A stretch of 64,000 bases of DNA, taken from assembly GCF_038396675.1 (NCBI RefSeq), contig NC_088921.1, positions 8,220,001 to 8,284,000 on the forward strand, written 5' to 3'. The position numbers were made by a program, and so were the translations under genes. Position 1 is the first letter of the stretch. The number at the start of each line of letters is the position of its first letter. The DNA is from Hydra vulgaris (Eukaryota; Cnidaria; Hydrozoa; Anthoathecata; Hydridae). Shown in pieces: positions 25,540-36,920 of this stretch. The notes below the pieces were generated by a model that had not been told where the DNA came from, made no database searches, and was given only the letters and a program-made list of their open reading frames with translations.

Positions 25540-27390
25540 TCTAATATGAAATATGTAGATGAGTATTCTTAATTAAATATGTACATATATCTATAGTGTT
25601 GTCACATTATTCATCGTTATTAGTTTTAGGTGTGTAAAACATAATATTAATAAAGATAAATTACAATATGACACGTTATTTAATAATTTTAAATTGAAAC
25701 CAATATATTATAATAGCAATAATCTATATTAATAATATGAACCTCAGTAGCCAAAAATATCATAAACATACTAATTAGACGGTGTTAATATAAAAGTTGT
25801 TTGAACGCTCTTATTTCTTTTAAAAAAATATCTTATGCAATTTATAAAAAATCCCCACTTTTTAAAAATACAACTATGATGTCATACTATTACGTATTTA
25901 AATTAACATAACGGGTAACATAACGGTAAAGCATAACGCCTTCTTAGACAAAAGAAAATATAAATAACTTTTTACTAACATAATAGTAAAGATAAAGTTA
26001 AATTCACTAACCGCTATGTTTGCGTTATATTTTTTATTGTCTATAATGTCATTGTATGTTTTAAAAATATCGCAATAATTTATCACTTTATGTGTATAAT
26101 ATCATTGTATCATTTAGTATGCAGTCGCCTACTTCAATTACTACATTTAGTATTCAGTCACTTTACTAACTACTTTTAACTACTCAAAAGCAACTCAAAA
26201 GTTATTCTAAGTTCATATTAGAGTTTATTGGTGTTTCAAATTGATCAACAGAATTATCTTTAATTTATGAAATCCTATTGCTTAATTTATTGTGTATGCC
26301 TTTTCTAATACACCAGTTATAATGAAACAAACTTGATTAGTAAGAGTTATTATGATTTCAAATATAAAAATAGTATACTCAAGGGGATCATTTCTTTTAG
26401 CATAATTCAATTAAAAGAGAGATAAATGTTTTTTATAATAATGTTTCTTAACATTGATTTAATTGGAAATGCAACTTTTTTTCATAAAATGACGACCACT
26501 ATTTCTTGAAGTCTAGAGTTTTTGTGAACTTAAGTTTCTGTAACAAAAATCATTATCTGACGATTTTCAATTAGACTACTTTTTATTGTTTACTTGTATG
26601 CTGTTTGTTTGCTGATTTAAGTTAGTTCTGAGTCATTATGCTTAAATTCTTTTTGGTCCGAGCAACTATCTGAGAATATATAAAGTTTGGTATGCTTCTT
26701 CATTACTTCCATTAAAAAGTAATACGCAAAATCATATTCTAAATAACACACTAAATCTGAAACCTTTCTTTTGTACCTTGTTGGTTTCAAAATTATGTCC
26801 TTTGTTGGTTTCACTGTTATGAATAAAAAACTCATTAACTGAAAGTTGTCCAAGATTTTTAGCTTTAATATTTTTGTGATCTATATATTCTTTATAAAGC
26901 CAAAGCACAATAATGAAATTTGACTATTGTCCTTTTTAATTACATTCCTTGTGATTTCACAATAAAATTTTGATTTGCTTTTATGTACATCAAACTATGT
27001 TTCTGCTTAATTGAGATAAAAACTACTTAACTTTGAATTGAGTTTTTCGGAAAGGGAGTTTTGTGCCAAGCTCCCTTGCAAAACTGTAAGACTTCTTGAG
27101 TCGACTTAAATATTTTTTCAATTATTTTAAAGAGTAGTGGGTATTTTTAAGCGTATACAACTACACAATTTCTATGTTTTTAGTTTTTATGAATTATCTT
27201 TGAAAGTAAACAAAAAATTATAGCTTAAGTTGACGAAAATAAAATATAATGGTTATATATTAATTTCGTAGCTGATTATTTAAAACAGCGTCACTTTTAT
27301 TAACAAAATTATAATGGTTTTGTTAATTTAAAAAAATTGAAGTTAACAACAAAGTTAGTTTTTATAATAATATTTCGGTAAAATTCTATA
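25540..27390. other. AT-rich stretch; one possible fragment on minus strand
   Basis: Mostly non-coding. The minus frame 26853-26617 (78 codons) contains V-K-P-T-K-D-I-I-L and I-F-S-D-S-C-S-D-Q. The latter resembles an Asp-bearing F-S-D-x-C-x-x-Q block of an unnamed transposase-like family. No more can be said. Confidence 0.3.
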
Positions 27391-27399
27391 TAAATTACC

Positions 27400-28830
<1,431 letters not shown>

Positions 28831-28879
28831 ATGAGAGTCTAAATTTTGAGATGAAATACAAGATTTTATCATATTTATA

Positions 28880-28928
28880 TATAATCTATATATAATAATC
28901 TATATATAATAATCTATATATAATAATC

Positions 28929-29007
<79 letters not shown>

Positions 29008-29008
29008 G
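28880..29008. repeat. AATCTATATAT tandem run leading into (AT)n
   Basis: Four copies of an AATCTATATATAAT-type unit precede a pure AT array (28931-29007), which abuts the 3' tail of a Penelope-like element. Confidence 0.95.
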
Positions 29009-29046
29009 CATATAAATTAGTAGAAAATCACTTAACAAAAATTTTT

Positions 29047-29092
29047 CTCATTTTACACTGTGTTTCATCAATAAAGACTCATCAGAAATGAA
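29047..29092 (-). ncRNA. Hammerhead-ribozyme-like motif in Penelope tail
   Basis: Minus strand order: stem I strand (TTCATTT, 29092-29086), CTGATGA (29085-29079), stem II hairpin GTC...GAT (29078-29067), GAAA (29066-29063), stem III ACAC-A-GTGT, then A as the cleavage nucleotide (29054) and the stem I partner AAATGAG (29053-29047). All invariant core bases of a type I hammerhead are present and all three helices pair. The very short stem III fits the Penelope-associated type. Confidence 0.7.
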
Positions 29093-29319
29093 AGATCAAA
29101 TTAATAAAACTTCAATTTATACCAAAAATTAAATTACAGGAAGTCGCAAATGTCTTAACTACTGTAAATTTTGACATATTTGTTGGATTTGTTGGATTTG
29201 CTGACACTATTATAAAAAGAATTCCTTGGAAATGATTACTTTTTTAGAGACTTAATGTAACTATTATGTGAGCTCATTTATTTTTATAGTTTTTAAGGAG
29301 AAACTCATTTTCGTGCCTG

Positions 29320-31200
29320 CATTTAGAAATTAATTCCGATTTTTTGTTTAATAAACAATAAATGGTTTGCGTGTGTAATTATTTCAAATTTTTCTGGAAG
29401 GCATAGTATACATTTTTTGGAAATATTGTTATATGGAGGGGCTGTTTTAAGGTTGGACCAATTCCATATAAAATCATCAATATTTTTATCTTTTAACTCC
29501 CATATAAATTTTGACAGCATGGTGTCTTTTGAATTCTTTTTATTTTTAAAAGATTGCTTATGATTGGCAAAACGTTTTTTACATTCATCCTCTGTTATGC
29601 CAATATATTGTTTATTAGGTACATTCTTGGAGGAAACAACACATTTATATACCACATTTTTTGATAAACAACTTCCACTCATTGGACAATTATTTTTTAA
29701 GAACACTTTTCCTATGATAGTGGAAACATTTTGGCTATATGGGGGGTTGTACTAAATTACATTTCTAATTCTATTTCGTTTTTTTGTATTCTTTTTTTCA
29801 GGGTCAAATTTTAGTTCAAAATTTTCAAAACCACTTTTTTTTAGGGCATCTTCAAATATTCGTTTAGAGGAATTGAATACATTTTCATTAGATGAGTTTT
29901 GGTGTAATCTGTTATTAATTGAAATCGGGTTTTATTTTAGAATTTGGGGTGGATGATTAGAGTTAATATTAATATACAATAATTCATCGTTTGGTTTTTT
30001 GAAAAGCTTATATGAATTTTCAGAGAGTTTAAATGTGACATCAAGAAAGTTCCCAATTTTAAATTTATGTTTGTTTCGATTTGAAAGCCAATATTTTTAA
30101 GAATTTTTATAATATCAATTCTAATTTTATCGAGCTGGGGACCAGATCTTTTAAGTATTACTAATAAATCATCGTCTCGATAAAGGCCTAAATCATTTAT
30201 ATTGATTATTTTAATTAATAAATCTAATATGTATAGTCCAACAAATTCACATATACGTGAGCAGAGATTTTGTTGACTGTACACGTATAGTCAACAAAAT
30301 CTCTGCTCCGCCATAACTGCCCATTGTTACATCAAAGCAGTCATGTATGTTTTTCGTTTTCCAAGTTTCCATATTAAAATAGAGTAAGGTTTTCCTACAA
30401 TGTTTTATTATACGGATTGTTTCTTTAGGAATAACTGTGTGGCTTTTTGCAAATTCAATTGTTTTGTCTAAAATACCTGCAGTTATTGAAGGGTAAAAAT
30501 CATTAATATCAAATTGAATAAATGTACAGTCATTTTTATTTTCGATTATGGAGAACCAATTTATAACATCAATGGTATTTTTCCATTGTTGCAAATTTAA
30601 TTTATTTCTAAGAATATTAATAATTTTGTCCAATTTAATTTTGCTTACATGTCCCATCTCACTTTTTGAGGGAACCAATAACCTACAAAGAAGTTTGTTT
30701 TGAAATTTTGATTTATGGTCTTTTAGAGTTACGAAGGCTTGGGCAGGGGCAGTTGATTTGATTCAGTTATTAAGGTTTATTTTTTTAGCAATACTTTGTG
30801 CTTCTAAATTAATTGCGTTTTCCAAACTTTTAGGGGCTTTTTCATAAGAACAAATAATATTGTCGCGTAAAATTTCTTTCATGTTATCTGTTGTGAATTG
30901 GTTAATGTTATTTGTTTTATCAGCAAAAATCAAAATATTAGGGTTTGATTTAATTTTTTTAACATCTTGCTTTAATTCCGTTTGAAATTCGTTTTTTATA
31001 GGGCGAAACTTTATTGTTTTAATTAAATGCAAAAGGTCATTTTCAAAATTTACTAAATCAGGTATAAATACATTATCTGTGTTTGTATTTAATTTTTTAA
31101 AAAAATGGGCCTTCCAACAAATTCTTTTAATAAAATGCTCAACTTTTTCAATCAAAGAAATAGTATAACTTTTTTCATCTAGTATAGGTATATTTTTCAA
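29320..31200 (-). pseudogene. Penelope-like element: RT plus GIY-YIG endonuclease
   Basis: Minus strand, three broken blocks. 31200-30763: N-terminal region, with K-S-N-P-N-I-L-I-F-A-D-K-T-N. 30678-29937: RT with I-Q-F-D-I-N-D-F-Y-P-S-I, then V-T-M-G-S-Y-G-G-A-E-I. After a disruption at 30259-30308 it continues G-L-Y-R-D-D-D-L-L, the Penelope version of the catalytic motif. 29706-29323: GIY-YIG endonuclease with V-V-Y-K-C-V-V, K-Q-Y-I-G-I-T-E and F-I-W-E-L-K-D, preceded by C-x5-C residues. Frameshifts at about 30070 and between domains make it inactive. The tail carries a hammerhead motif and ends in (AT)n. Confidence 0.85.
30259..30308. repeat. Perfect 20-bp inverted repeat inside the PLE RT
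   Basis: GAGCAGAGATTTTGTTGACT at 30259-30278 is the exact complement of 30289-30308, with a 10-bp loop. Relative to the usual protein (G-A-E-I followed by C-E-F-V-G) it is an insertion that breaks the frame, apparently an inverted duplication of local sequence. Confidence 0.9.
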
Positions 31201-31354
31201 AGAAGTGAAATTTAGTTTTTATATTTACACGGAATGTTAAAATACAATTAAGAGTGCTCAACAAATGTTAATAAGGAGCCTAATATATATAATTAAACAT
31301 TTTAAAAGATATTCTACAAAATAGAGTGCTCAATTTTCTTAAAAGAACAGAGCA

Positions 31355-31423
31355 ATTATAAATTAGTAGAAAATCACTTAACAAAAAGTTTTTCATTTTA
31401 CACTGTGTTTCATCAATAAAGAT
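31355..31423 (-). repeat. Penelope tail fragment interrupted by hAT
   Basis: Matches the tail at 29018-29077. It continues after the hAT at 33936-33970. The joined stretch contains a hammerhead-like motif with its CTGATGA box changed to CTGATGT, and the hAT sits in the stem II region. Confidence 0.75.
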
Positions 31424-33935
31424 TAATCATGAGAGAGACTAGGTTTTTTCAAACCGAGACGAGACCGAGACGAGAAGTTAGTACTTCTCGTGAGACGGAG
31501 AACGAGACGAGAAATTTAACGATTTTTGAAAACAAATTTATTAAAATAAAAAATTAAATTAAAAAAAAAAATGTAAACATGGTTTTGACAAATAGACACA
31601 AATGACATTTGTCTAATGTAAACAAGTTTTTCAAATATTAATTCAGAAATTTTTTGCCAAACTTTTCCAACAAGACAATGTTTTCTCTGATTAAGATGAT
31701 TTGTTCTACTTTTACTGGGTGTAAGTTGTGCCTGGATGATCGGACGACATTTCCACCTGAGCTAAAAACTCTCTCTGGTTTAGTTGAACTTGCTGGAATA
31801 GCTAAAATTTGTCTAGCTAATGAAGAGAGTTCTGGCAATGTATTTGAATGCAATTTCCACCAATCAAGAATCGGAAAGTCTTTTTTGGCATCAGGAAGAT
31901 ATTCATACTGGCACATTTCGCTCAAAATAGGATTCAGTTCAGATGTTGGCTCTTGTGTTTCAAGTCTGACGTTTAACCTGCGCTTCAGTTTTGAATTAGG
32001 GGACAAATCTGCTGAAAGGACTCTGGCAACAGGTTGGCACTCAACATTGTCCTTAACCTGTGAGGCTAACCATTCTTTTGTTGTTTGAAATTTTTTGAAG
32101 AGCTTCAAGTGAAGTCCCTTTAAAGCAGGATTTAAGTAGTTTGCTGCAGCACTCAATAAGTTTCCAGTGTGACAAAGAGGAAATCTTTTCTCAATGCAGC
32201 TTTTCAAGTTTTTTGTATACAAGACACCGTAGCCATTTTTTCCATCCGTCTCAATAAATTGATCAATTTTGTCATGGATTAGAGAGATAAAGAGAATCGG
32301 CGACAGTGTTAATTGTTGGAATAGACTCAGCCGACCACGTTTCCGTAGCTTCTTTAAGTAGTGCCAAAATTTCTACAGCTCCCTCAATTGATTTCCACTG
32401 TGATGCACTGATGGTCTTTGAAGAAAAAATATCTTCAAGCTGATAATTGCACTCTTTAAATGTAGGACAGAAGCCATGCAATCCAGTTCACTATTCCATC
32501 TTGTGTCAACAAATTGGCGTAACTGTCTAAAATTGATTCCTTGAGCGTCTGATTCTGATTCAAGCAACTCAGCTGCAACTGTTGACTGGTGAGTTAAAGA
32601 AGCCAAATCTTTGCATGTTTGCAACGCATCATCCATTCGAGCAGTCATTCCAAATGAGTCTCAAACTGCACATTGCAAAATATGATTGTTGCACAAGTAT
32701 TGGTCAAGGCGCTTTGACAATTTGACTGCAAATTTCATGTTTCTTGCCTGGTCGTTCACGCAGTACATTGGCAAATCAGCAGGCAAATTTAGTTCTTCTA
32801 AGTAAGAATCCAGCTTTCCTTCAATTAAGATACCTGTGTGTCTGCCTGGGAACTGTTGGACATGGGGTGTCCAGTGATCTAGTCTCCAATTTTTGTCAAT
32901 AGCATGAAAAGTCCAAGAGATGTAGCTGTCCTGAGCTCTAGAAGTCCAAAGGTCAGAAGTAAATGCAGCACTTTTTAGATTTGGCATAATCTCCGTTATT
33001 ATGCTCTTCATTCCAGCTCGAACTTTGCTTGACCGAATTGAAAGCTTTCTTGAATATGTTGTTCTGTGATGAAGGCTCAGTTTAGGGTTTGCAATGTCAA
33101 ACAATTTCTTGAAACCTCTTCCTTCGACTGCTGAAAAGGATGCCAGATCAGTGCAAAAGTAATCTAGCATTGCAGAGCCAAACTGTTTTTGAATGGAATT
33201 GTCTTTGTCATATTTGAACTTTGTTTCAAGCATTTCGACCGTGGTTCGTTGTTTCTTCTTAGGAGGAGGAAGAAGAGAGTCGTCAGTTTTTTCAGAATAC
33301 TTAACGTAATCTTGGCTGTGTTTTTTTTCGAGGTGACGATGAAGTCCGCTTGTGTTTCCATCTTTAGTTTTCAAAGACTTTTTGCGCGTCTTGCATTCAG
33401 CACCGTCACTTGTTTTTTGAAAATATCTCCAGATTTTGTTTTTCTTGGTGACATTTTTGATCGTTGAAATGAGGCAAGAATATTTCTTTTCAATATGAAC
33501 AATATGTGTCAAGTTAAATTCCACTGGTAATCTAATGAAATTAAGTCGAAAGTGCACCATTTTATACAAAAAGTTTTTGTATTTAAAATCTAATTAAAAA
33601 TATTTAAAATCTAAGTAATATTTTTTAATTAGATTTAAAAAAAAAATCTAATTAAAAAATCTTATTAAAAATCTAATTAAAAATTTAATTTGTTTTTGTC
33701 AAAAACAAATTAAATTTTTAATTAGATTTATTAAAATCACGGAGTCAAAATATTAAATAATTAAAAAAACAAATTATTAGGCATTTTTTTAAATTATAAA
33801 AACTTTTAAATTGGAAAATAATATAATATTCAAGTCTCGTTCTACTTCTCGCGAGAATTTTCTATTTCTCGTTTCTCACGAGAAGTCCCATTTCTCACGA
33901 GAAACGAGAACGAGTCGAGATCTCGCTCATGGTTA
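31424..33935 (-). mobile_element. hAT element with terminal repeats and 8-bp target duplication
   Basis: The left end TAATCATGAGAGAGA and right end read inward TAACCATGAGCGAGA are inverted repeats. Flanks ATAAAGAT (31416-31423) and ATAAAGAC (33936-33943) are an 8-bp target duplication with one change, diagnostic of hAT. Both subterminal regions are packed with GAGACGAGA/TTCTCGT repeats. At 2512 bp it is close to an autonomous length, but its transposase is broken. The insertion disrupts a Penelope tail. Confidence 0.9.
31638..33569 (-). pseudogene. hAT transposase, inactivated
   Basis: Block 33569-32661 starts with a BED-finger-like region (K-I-W-R-Y-F, A-E-C-K-T-R, L-H-R-H-L-E-K-K-H). The usual second Cys appears as Arg. 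Then come the first catalytic block (F-T-S-D-L-W-T-S) and the second (C-V-N-D-Q-A-R-N-M). A TGA ends it, and the same frame resumes at 32648 with V-D-T-R-W-N-S. A frameshift at about 32480 and stops near 32272 follow. The last block, 32222-31638, holds the C-terminal dimerisation domain (D-W-W, L-A-I-P-A-S-S-T-K-P-E-R-V-F-S). Few lesions suggest moderately recent decay. Confidence 0.85.
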
Positions 33936-33969
33936 ATAAAGACACATCAGAAATGAAAGATCAAATTAA

Positions 33970-34156
33970 TTAAATTTGGTTCAACCCCCCATACGGCAAA
34001 AAAGTTTCCACAAACATAGGAAAAGTGTTATTAAAATTGGTTGATAAGGATTTCCCGCCCTCTAATAAATTATATAAAACTTTTAATCAAAATACAATTA
34101 AAGTTAGCTACAGTTGTACAAAAATTATGGAAAGAATTATAAAAGGTCACAATAAT
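33970..34156 (+). pseudogene. Penelope-like ORF fragment (plus strand)
   Basis: Uninterrupted frame reading W-F-N-P-P-Y-G-K-K-V-S-T-N-I-G, then F-N-Q-N-T-I-K-V-S-Y-S-C and I-I-K-G-H-N-N. This is the connector between RT and GIY-YIG domains in Penelope-like elements. It is joined upstream to an oppositely oriented tail and downstream to mariner sequence. Confidence 0.75.
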
Positions 34157-34345
34157 GTATTTTTCGTCATCGATGACTAGAAGCGATTTTGTGTTATAGA
34201 GTTGGTTAACTAGTTTTCTGCTTATTTTCTTTGCCTTTATTTGTTGTTCTATAGTGCATTTTGGAGTCTTCTCAAATAATGAAATTAGGATTTGTCCGAT
34301 AACTTCCGCATCACCCGTTATGCCTTCAAGAAAAATTTGAAATAA
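34157..34345. repeat. 189-bp direct repeat, copy 1
   Basis: Matches 35005-35193 with one difference seen (TAGTTTTCTG versus TAGTTTCCTG). It contains N-terminal mariner transposase sequence (minus) ending in about 25 bp of Penelope GIY-YIG coding sequence. Confidence 0.95.
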
Positions 34346-34420
34346 ATAATTTATAAATAATAAAACAAACTACTATTATATTTTTTTAAAATAAAGCATT
34401 TATCTTTTAATAAAAATATA

Positions 34421-35164
34421 TTATTTTTTATATGAAAAAACTCCACCATCTGCAATTGATCTCAATTTTGCTCTGACGCCTTTCATATGCGACTGTAAAA
34501 AGTTTAAATCAATTTCTTGTAGTTTTAGTTTAATGCGATCAATCAAAACTTGCTCTGTTGAAGCTTGCCAATCTCCCTCGTAAACCTTCTGTGCCAAATG
34601 TACCCCAAAATTTTCAATTGGTCGTGCTTGAGCCACATTTGGGGATTGGATTCTTTATCAACGTAATAGACATATTGGTCCATCCAATTTAGAGAATCTT
34701 TAGAATAATGAGAACTTGCTGAATCTGGCCAAAATAAATAGTTAAAGTCTCCATGATAATTGTGAATAAATGGAAAAAGTTGTTTTTCTAAACATTTATT
34801 AATATAGATTGATGAATTGATCGCTACAGCCTTGGAAGTGCGAAACATTGGCTCGGACATACCACGGTCAGATATGGCTATCCACATTAATAATTTTTTT
34901 GGCAATTTCTCTTTTCCTATAAAGCGAACACTTTCTGGGCATGTCTTTTTGTTGTTTGTGTAGTATCCAGAACTTCCAGGCATGTTGTCCCCTGCAAAAC
35001 AAAAGTATTTTTCGTCATCGATGACTAGAAGCGATTTTGTGTTATAGAGTTGGTTAACTAGTTTCCTGCTTATTTTCTTTGCCTTTATTTGTTGTTCTAT
35101 AGTGCATTTTGGAGTCTTCTCAAATAATGAAATTAGGATTTGTCCGATAACTTCCGCATCACCC

Positions 35165-35166
<2 letters not shown>
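34421..35166 (-). pseudogene. Mariner-like transposase, partly rearranged
   Basis: Minus strand: K-K-I-S-R-K-L-V-N-Q-L-Y then L-L-V-I-D-D-E-K-Y-F (first Asp, about 35025), M-P-G-S-S-G-Y-Y-T-N-N, K-K-L-L-M-W-I-A-I-S, F-W-P-D-S-A-S-S-H-Y (second Asp) and, after a frameshift near 34630, Q-A-R-P-I-E-N-F-G-V-H-L-A ending at 34421. The N-terminal DNA-binding part is replaced by Penelope sequence. No terminal repeats seen. Confidence 0.75.

Positions 35167-35193
<27 letters not shown>
35005..35193. repeat. 189-bp direct repeat, copy 2
   Basis: Partner of 34157-34345. On the minus strand this copy is continuous with the mariner transposase downstream. Its last 25 bp are continuous with Penelope sequence to the right. 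Confidence 0.95.
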
Positions 35194-35622
<429 letters not shown>

Positions 35623-35763
35623 ATAAATATATATATAGATATATATATAAAAATCGCATAAATAATTTTTTTTTTTTTAAATGATTTTCTACTTATTTAA
35701 AATTGTTTTTTTTTTAAGAACATTGAGCAATCTACTTTGTAGAATACATTTTAAAGTTGTTTA

Positions 35764-35889
<126 letters not shown>

Positions 35890-35919
35890 ATAATAATAAT
35901 AAAATTTTAGAAAAAACAA

Positions 35920-35971
35920 CTTTTCATGGAACTTAAAGTTTCATGCCTATCGGCAATCATCAGCCATGAAG
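35920..35971 (-). ncRNA. Hammerhead-ribozyme-like motif, second subfamily
   Basis: Minus strand: CTTCATGG, CTGATGA, TTGCC-GATA-GGCAT, GAAA, a short stem III (ACTT-T-AAGT), T as cleavage base, then CCATGAAAAG. Stem I pairs over CTTCATGG/CCATGAAAAG with at least seven perfect pairs. The first stem II pair is U-U, so activity is uncertain. A near copy lies at 52843-52894 on the plus strand. Confidence 0.6.
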
Positions 35972-36084
35972 TACAAAATCAAAAATATAAAAAGCCGTTT
36001 AAAAATTACAAACTGCGGTAGAATGAGTTCTGACGTTATATTACAAGAAGTCGTAATGGAAAACTAATCTCCGCTATCAAATAA

Positions 36085-36250
36085 TGAAAGGAGAAATTTA
36101 TTTTTGTGTCTGCATTTAGAAATTAATTCGCCTCTTTTGTTTAGCAGATTGTTTGCTTTGTAAAATAATATTGCGAATTTCTCATTTAAACAAAACTTAC
36201 AAATTTTTGACGCAGGATTGTATGATTTACAGCGTTTAATAATATTCTAT
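36085..36250 (-). pseudogene. Penelope-like GIY-YIG C-terminal fragment
   Basis: Open minus frame with N-P-A-S-K-I-C-K-F-C-L-N-E-K-F, N-L-L-N-K-R-G-E-L-I and S-K-C-R-H-K-N-K-F-L-L. It lies upstream (in its own orientation) of the hammerhead motif at 35920-35971 and the (AT)n, giving a complete Penelope 3' end. Confidence 0.7.
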
Positions 36251-36920
36251 TTGATTAGGGAGTTTTGTCACGTGACATTTTATCGCGGAAAAAAATCGTT
36301 AATATATTTTTGAAAAACTTCGTCCAAAAAACGCCAGAAATGATTTTATGTAGGTGTTGAAGAATAAAAACCCACCCATGAAAATAAATAGTATATACGT
36401 ACATGTAGATGTTATTTTTTTTAGAAAAGGTTGTACTACAATAATTTGTTTGGGGACGACGTTTTGGTTTAGAATTGATAAAGTTATTTAGTTTTAAATC
36501 TTTCAGTTTTGTTAAAATACAAGTAAGTTAAAATAATTCTTTCGTCCCCACGTAAAAACAAATTCTGCAACTATTTATTTATTAAGTGAATAAGTTTTTT
36601 TTTTTTTTTTGTAGTCTTATAGGGTGGGTTTTTTGTTTTCTAAGTAAAGATTATTATAATTTCCCCCGTCTTTAGATATTTTTGGTAAATTTGCCGTTTC
36701 TTCTTTTACTTGACTAAAGATTTTTGCACACGTTGTATTCAATATTTTATATAGCTGAGATTTTATTATAAATTTTTACTAAAAGTATTCTAAAGTGAGT
36801 TCGTTTTGTGTTGTTAATGTGGTTTTTGCTAACCATTTGGTAATTGAATCACAGCAGTTTATCAGTAAGTCTTATTTGTAACTTACAATTTTCTTTTTAT
36901 ACAATTTACTTAGTTTTTAA
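36250..36920. other. Possible 5' region of element A
   Basis: No ORF. It holds a 9-bp inverted repeat TGGGGACGA/TCGTCCCCA at 36451-36459 and 36542-36550, and a consensus splice donor GTAAGT at 36865. With the acceptor at 39283 this could be the first intron of element A, with the piggyBac inside it. Inference only. Confidence 0.3.
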
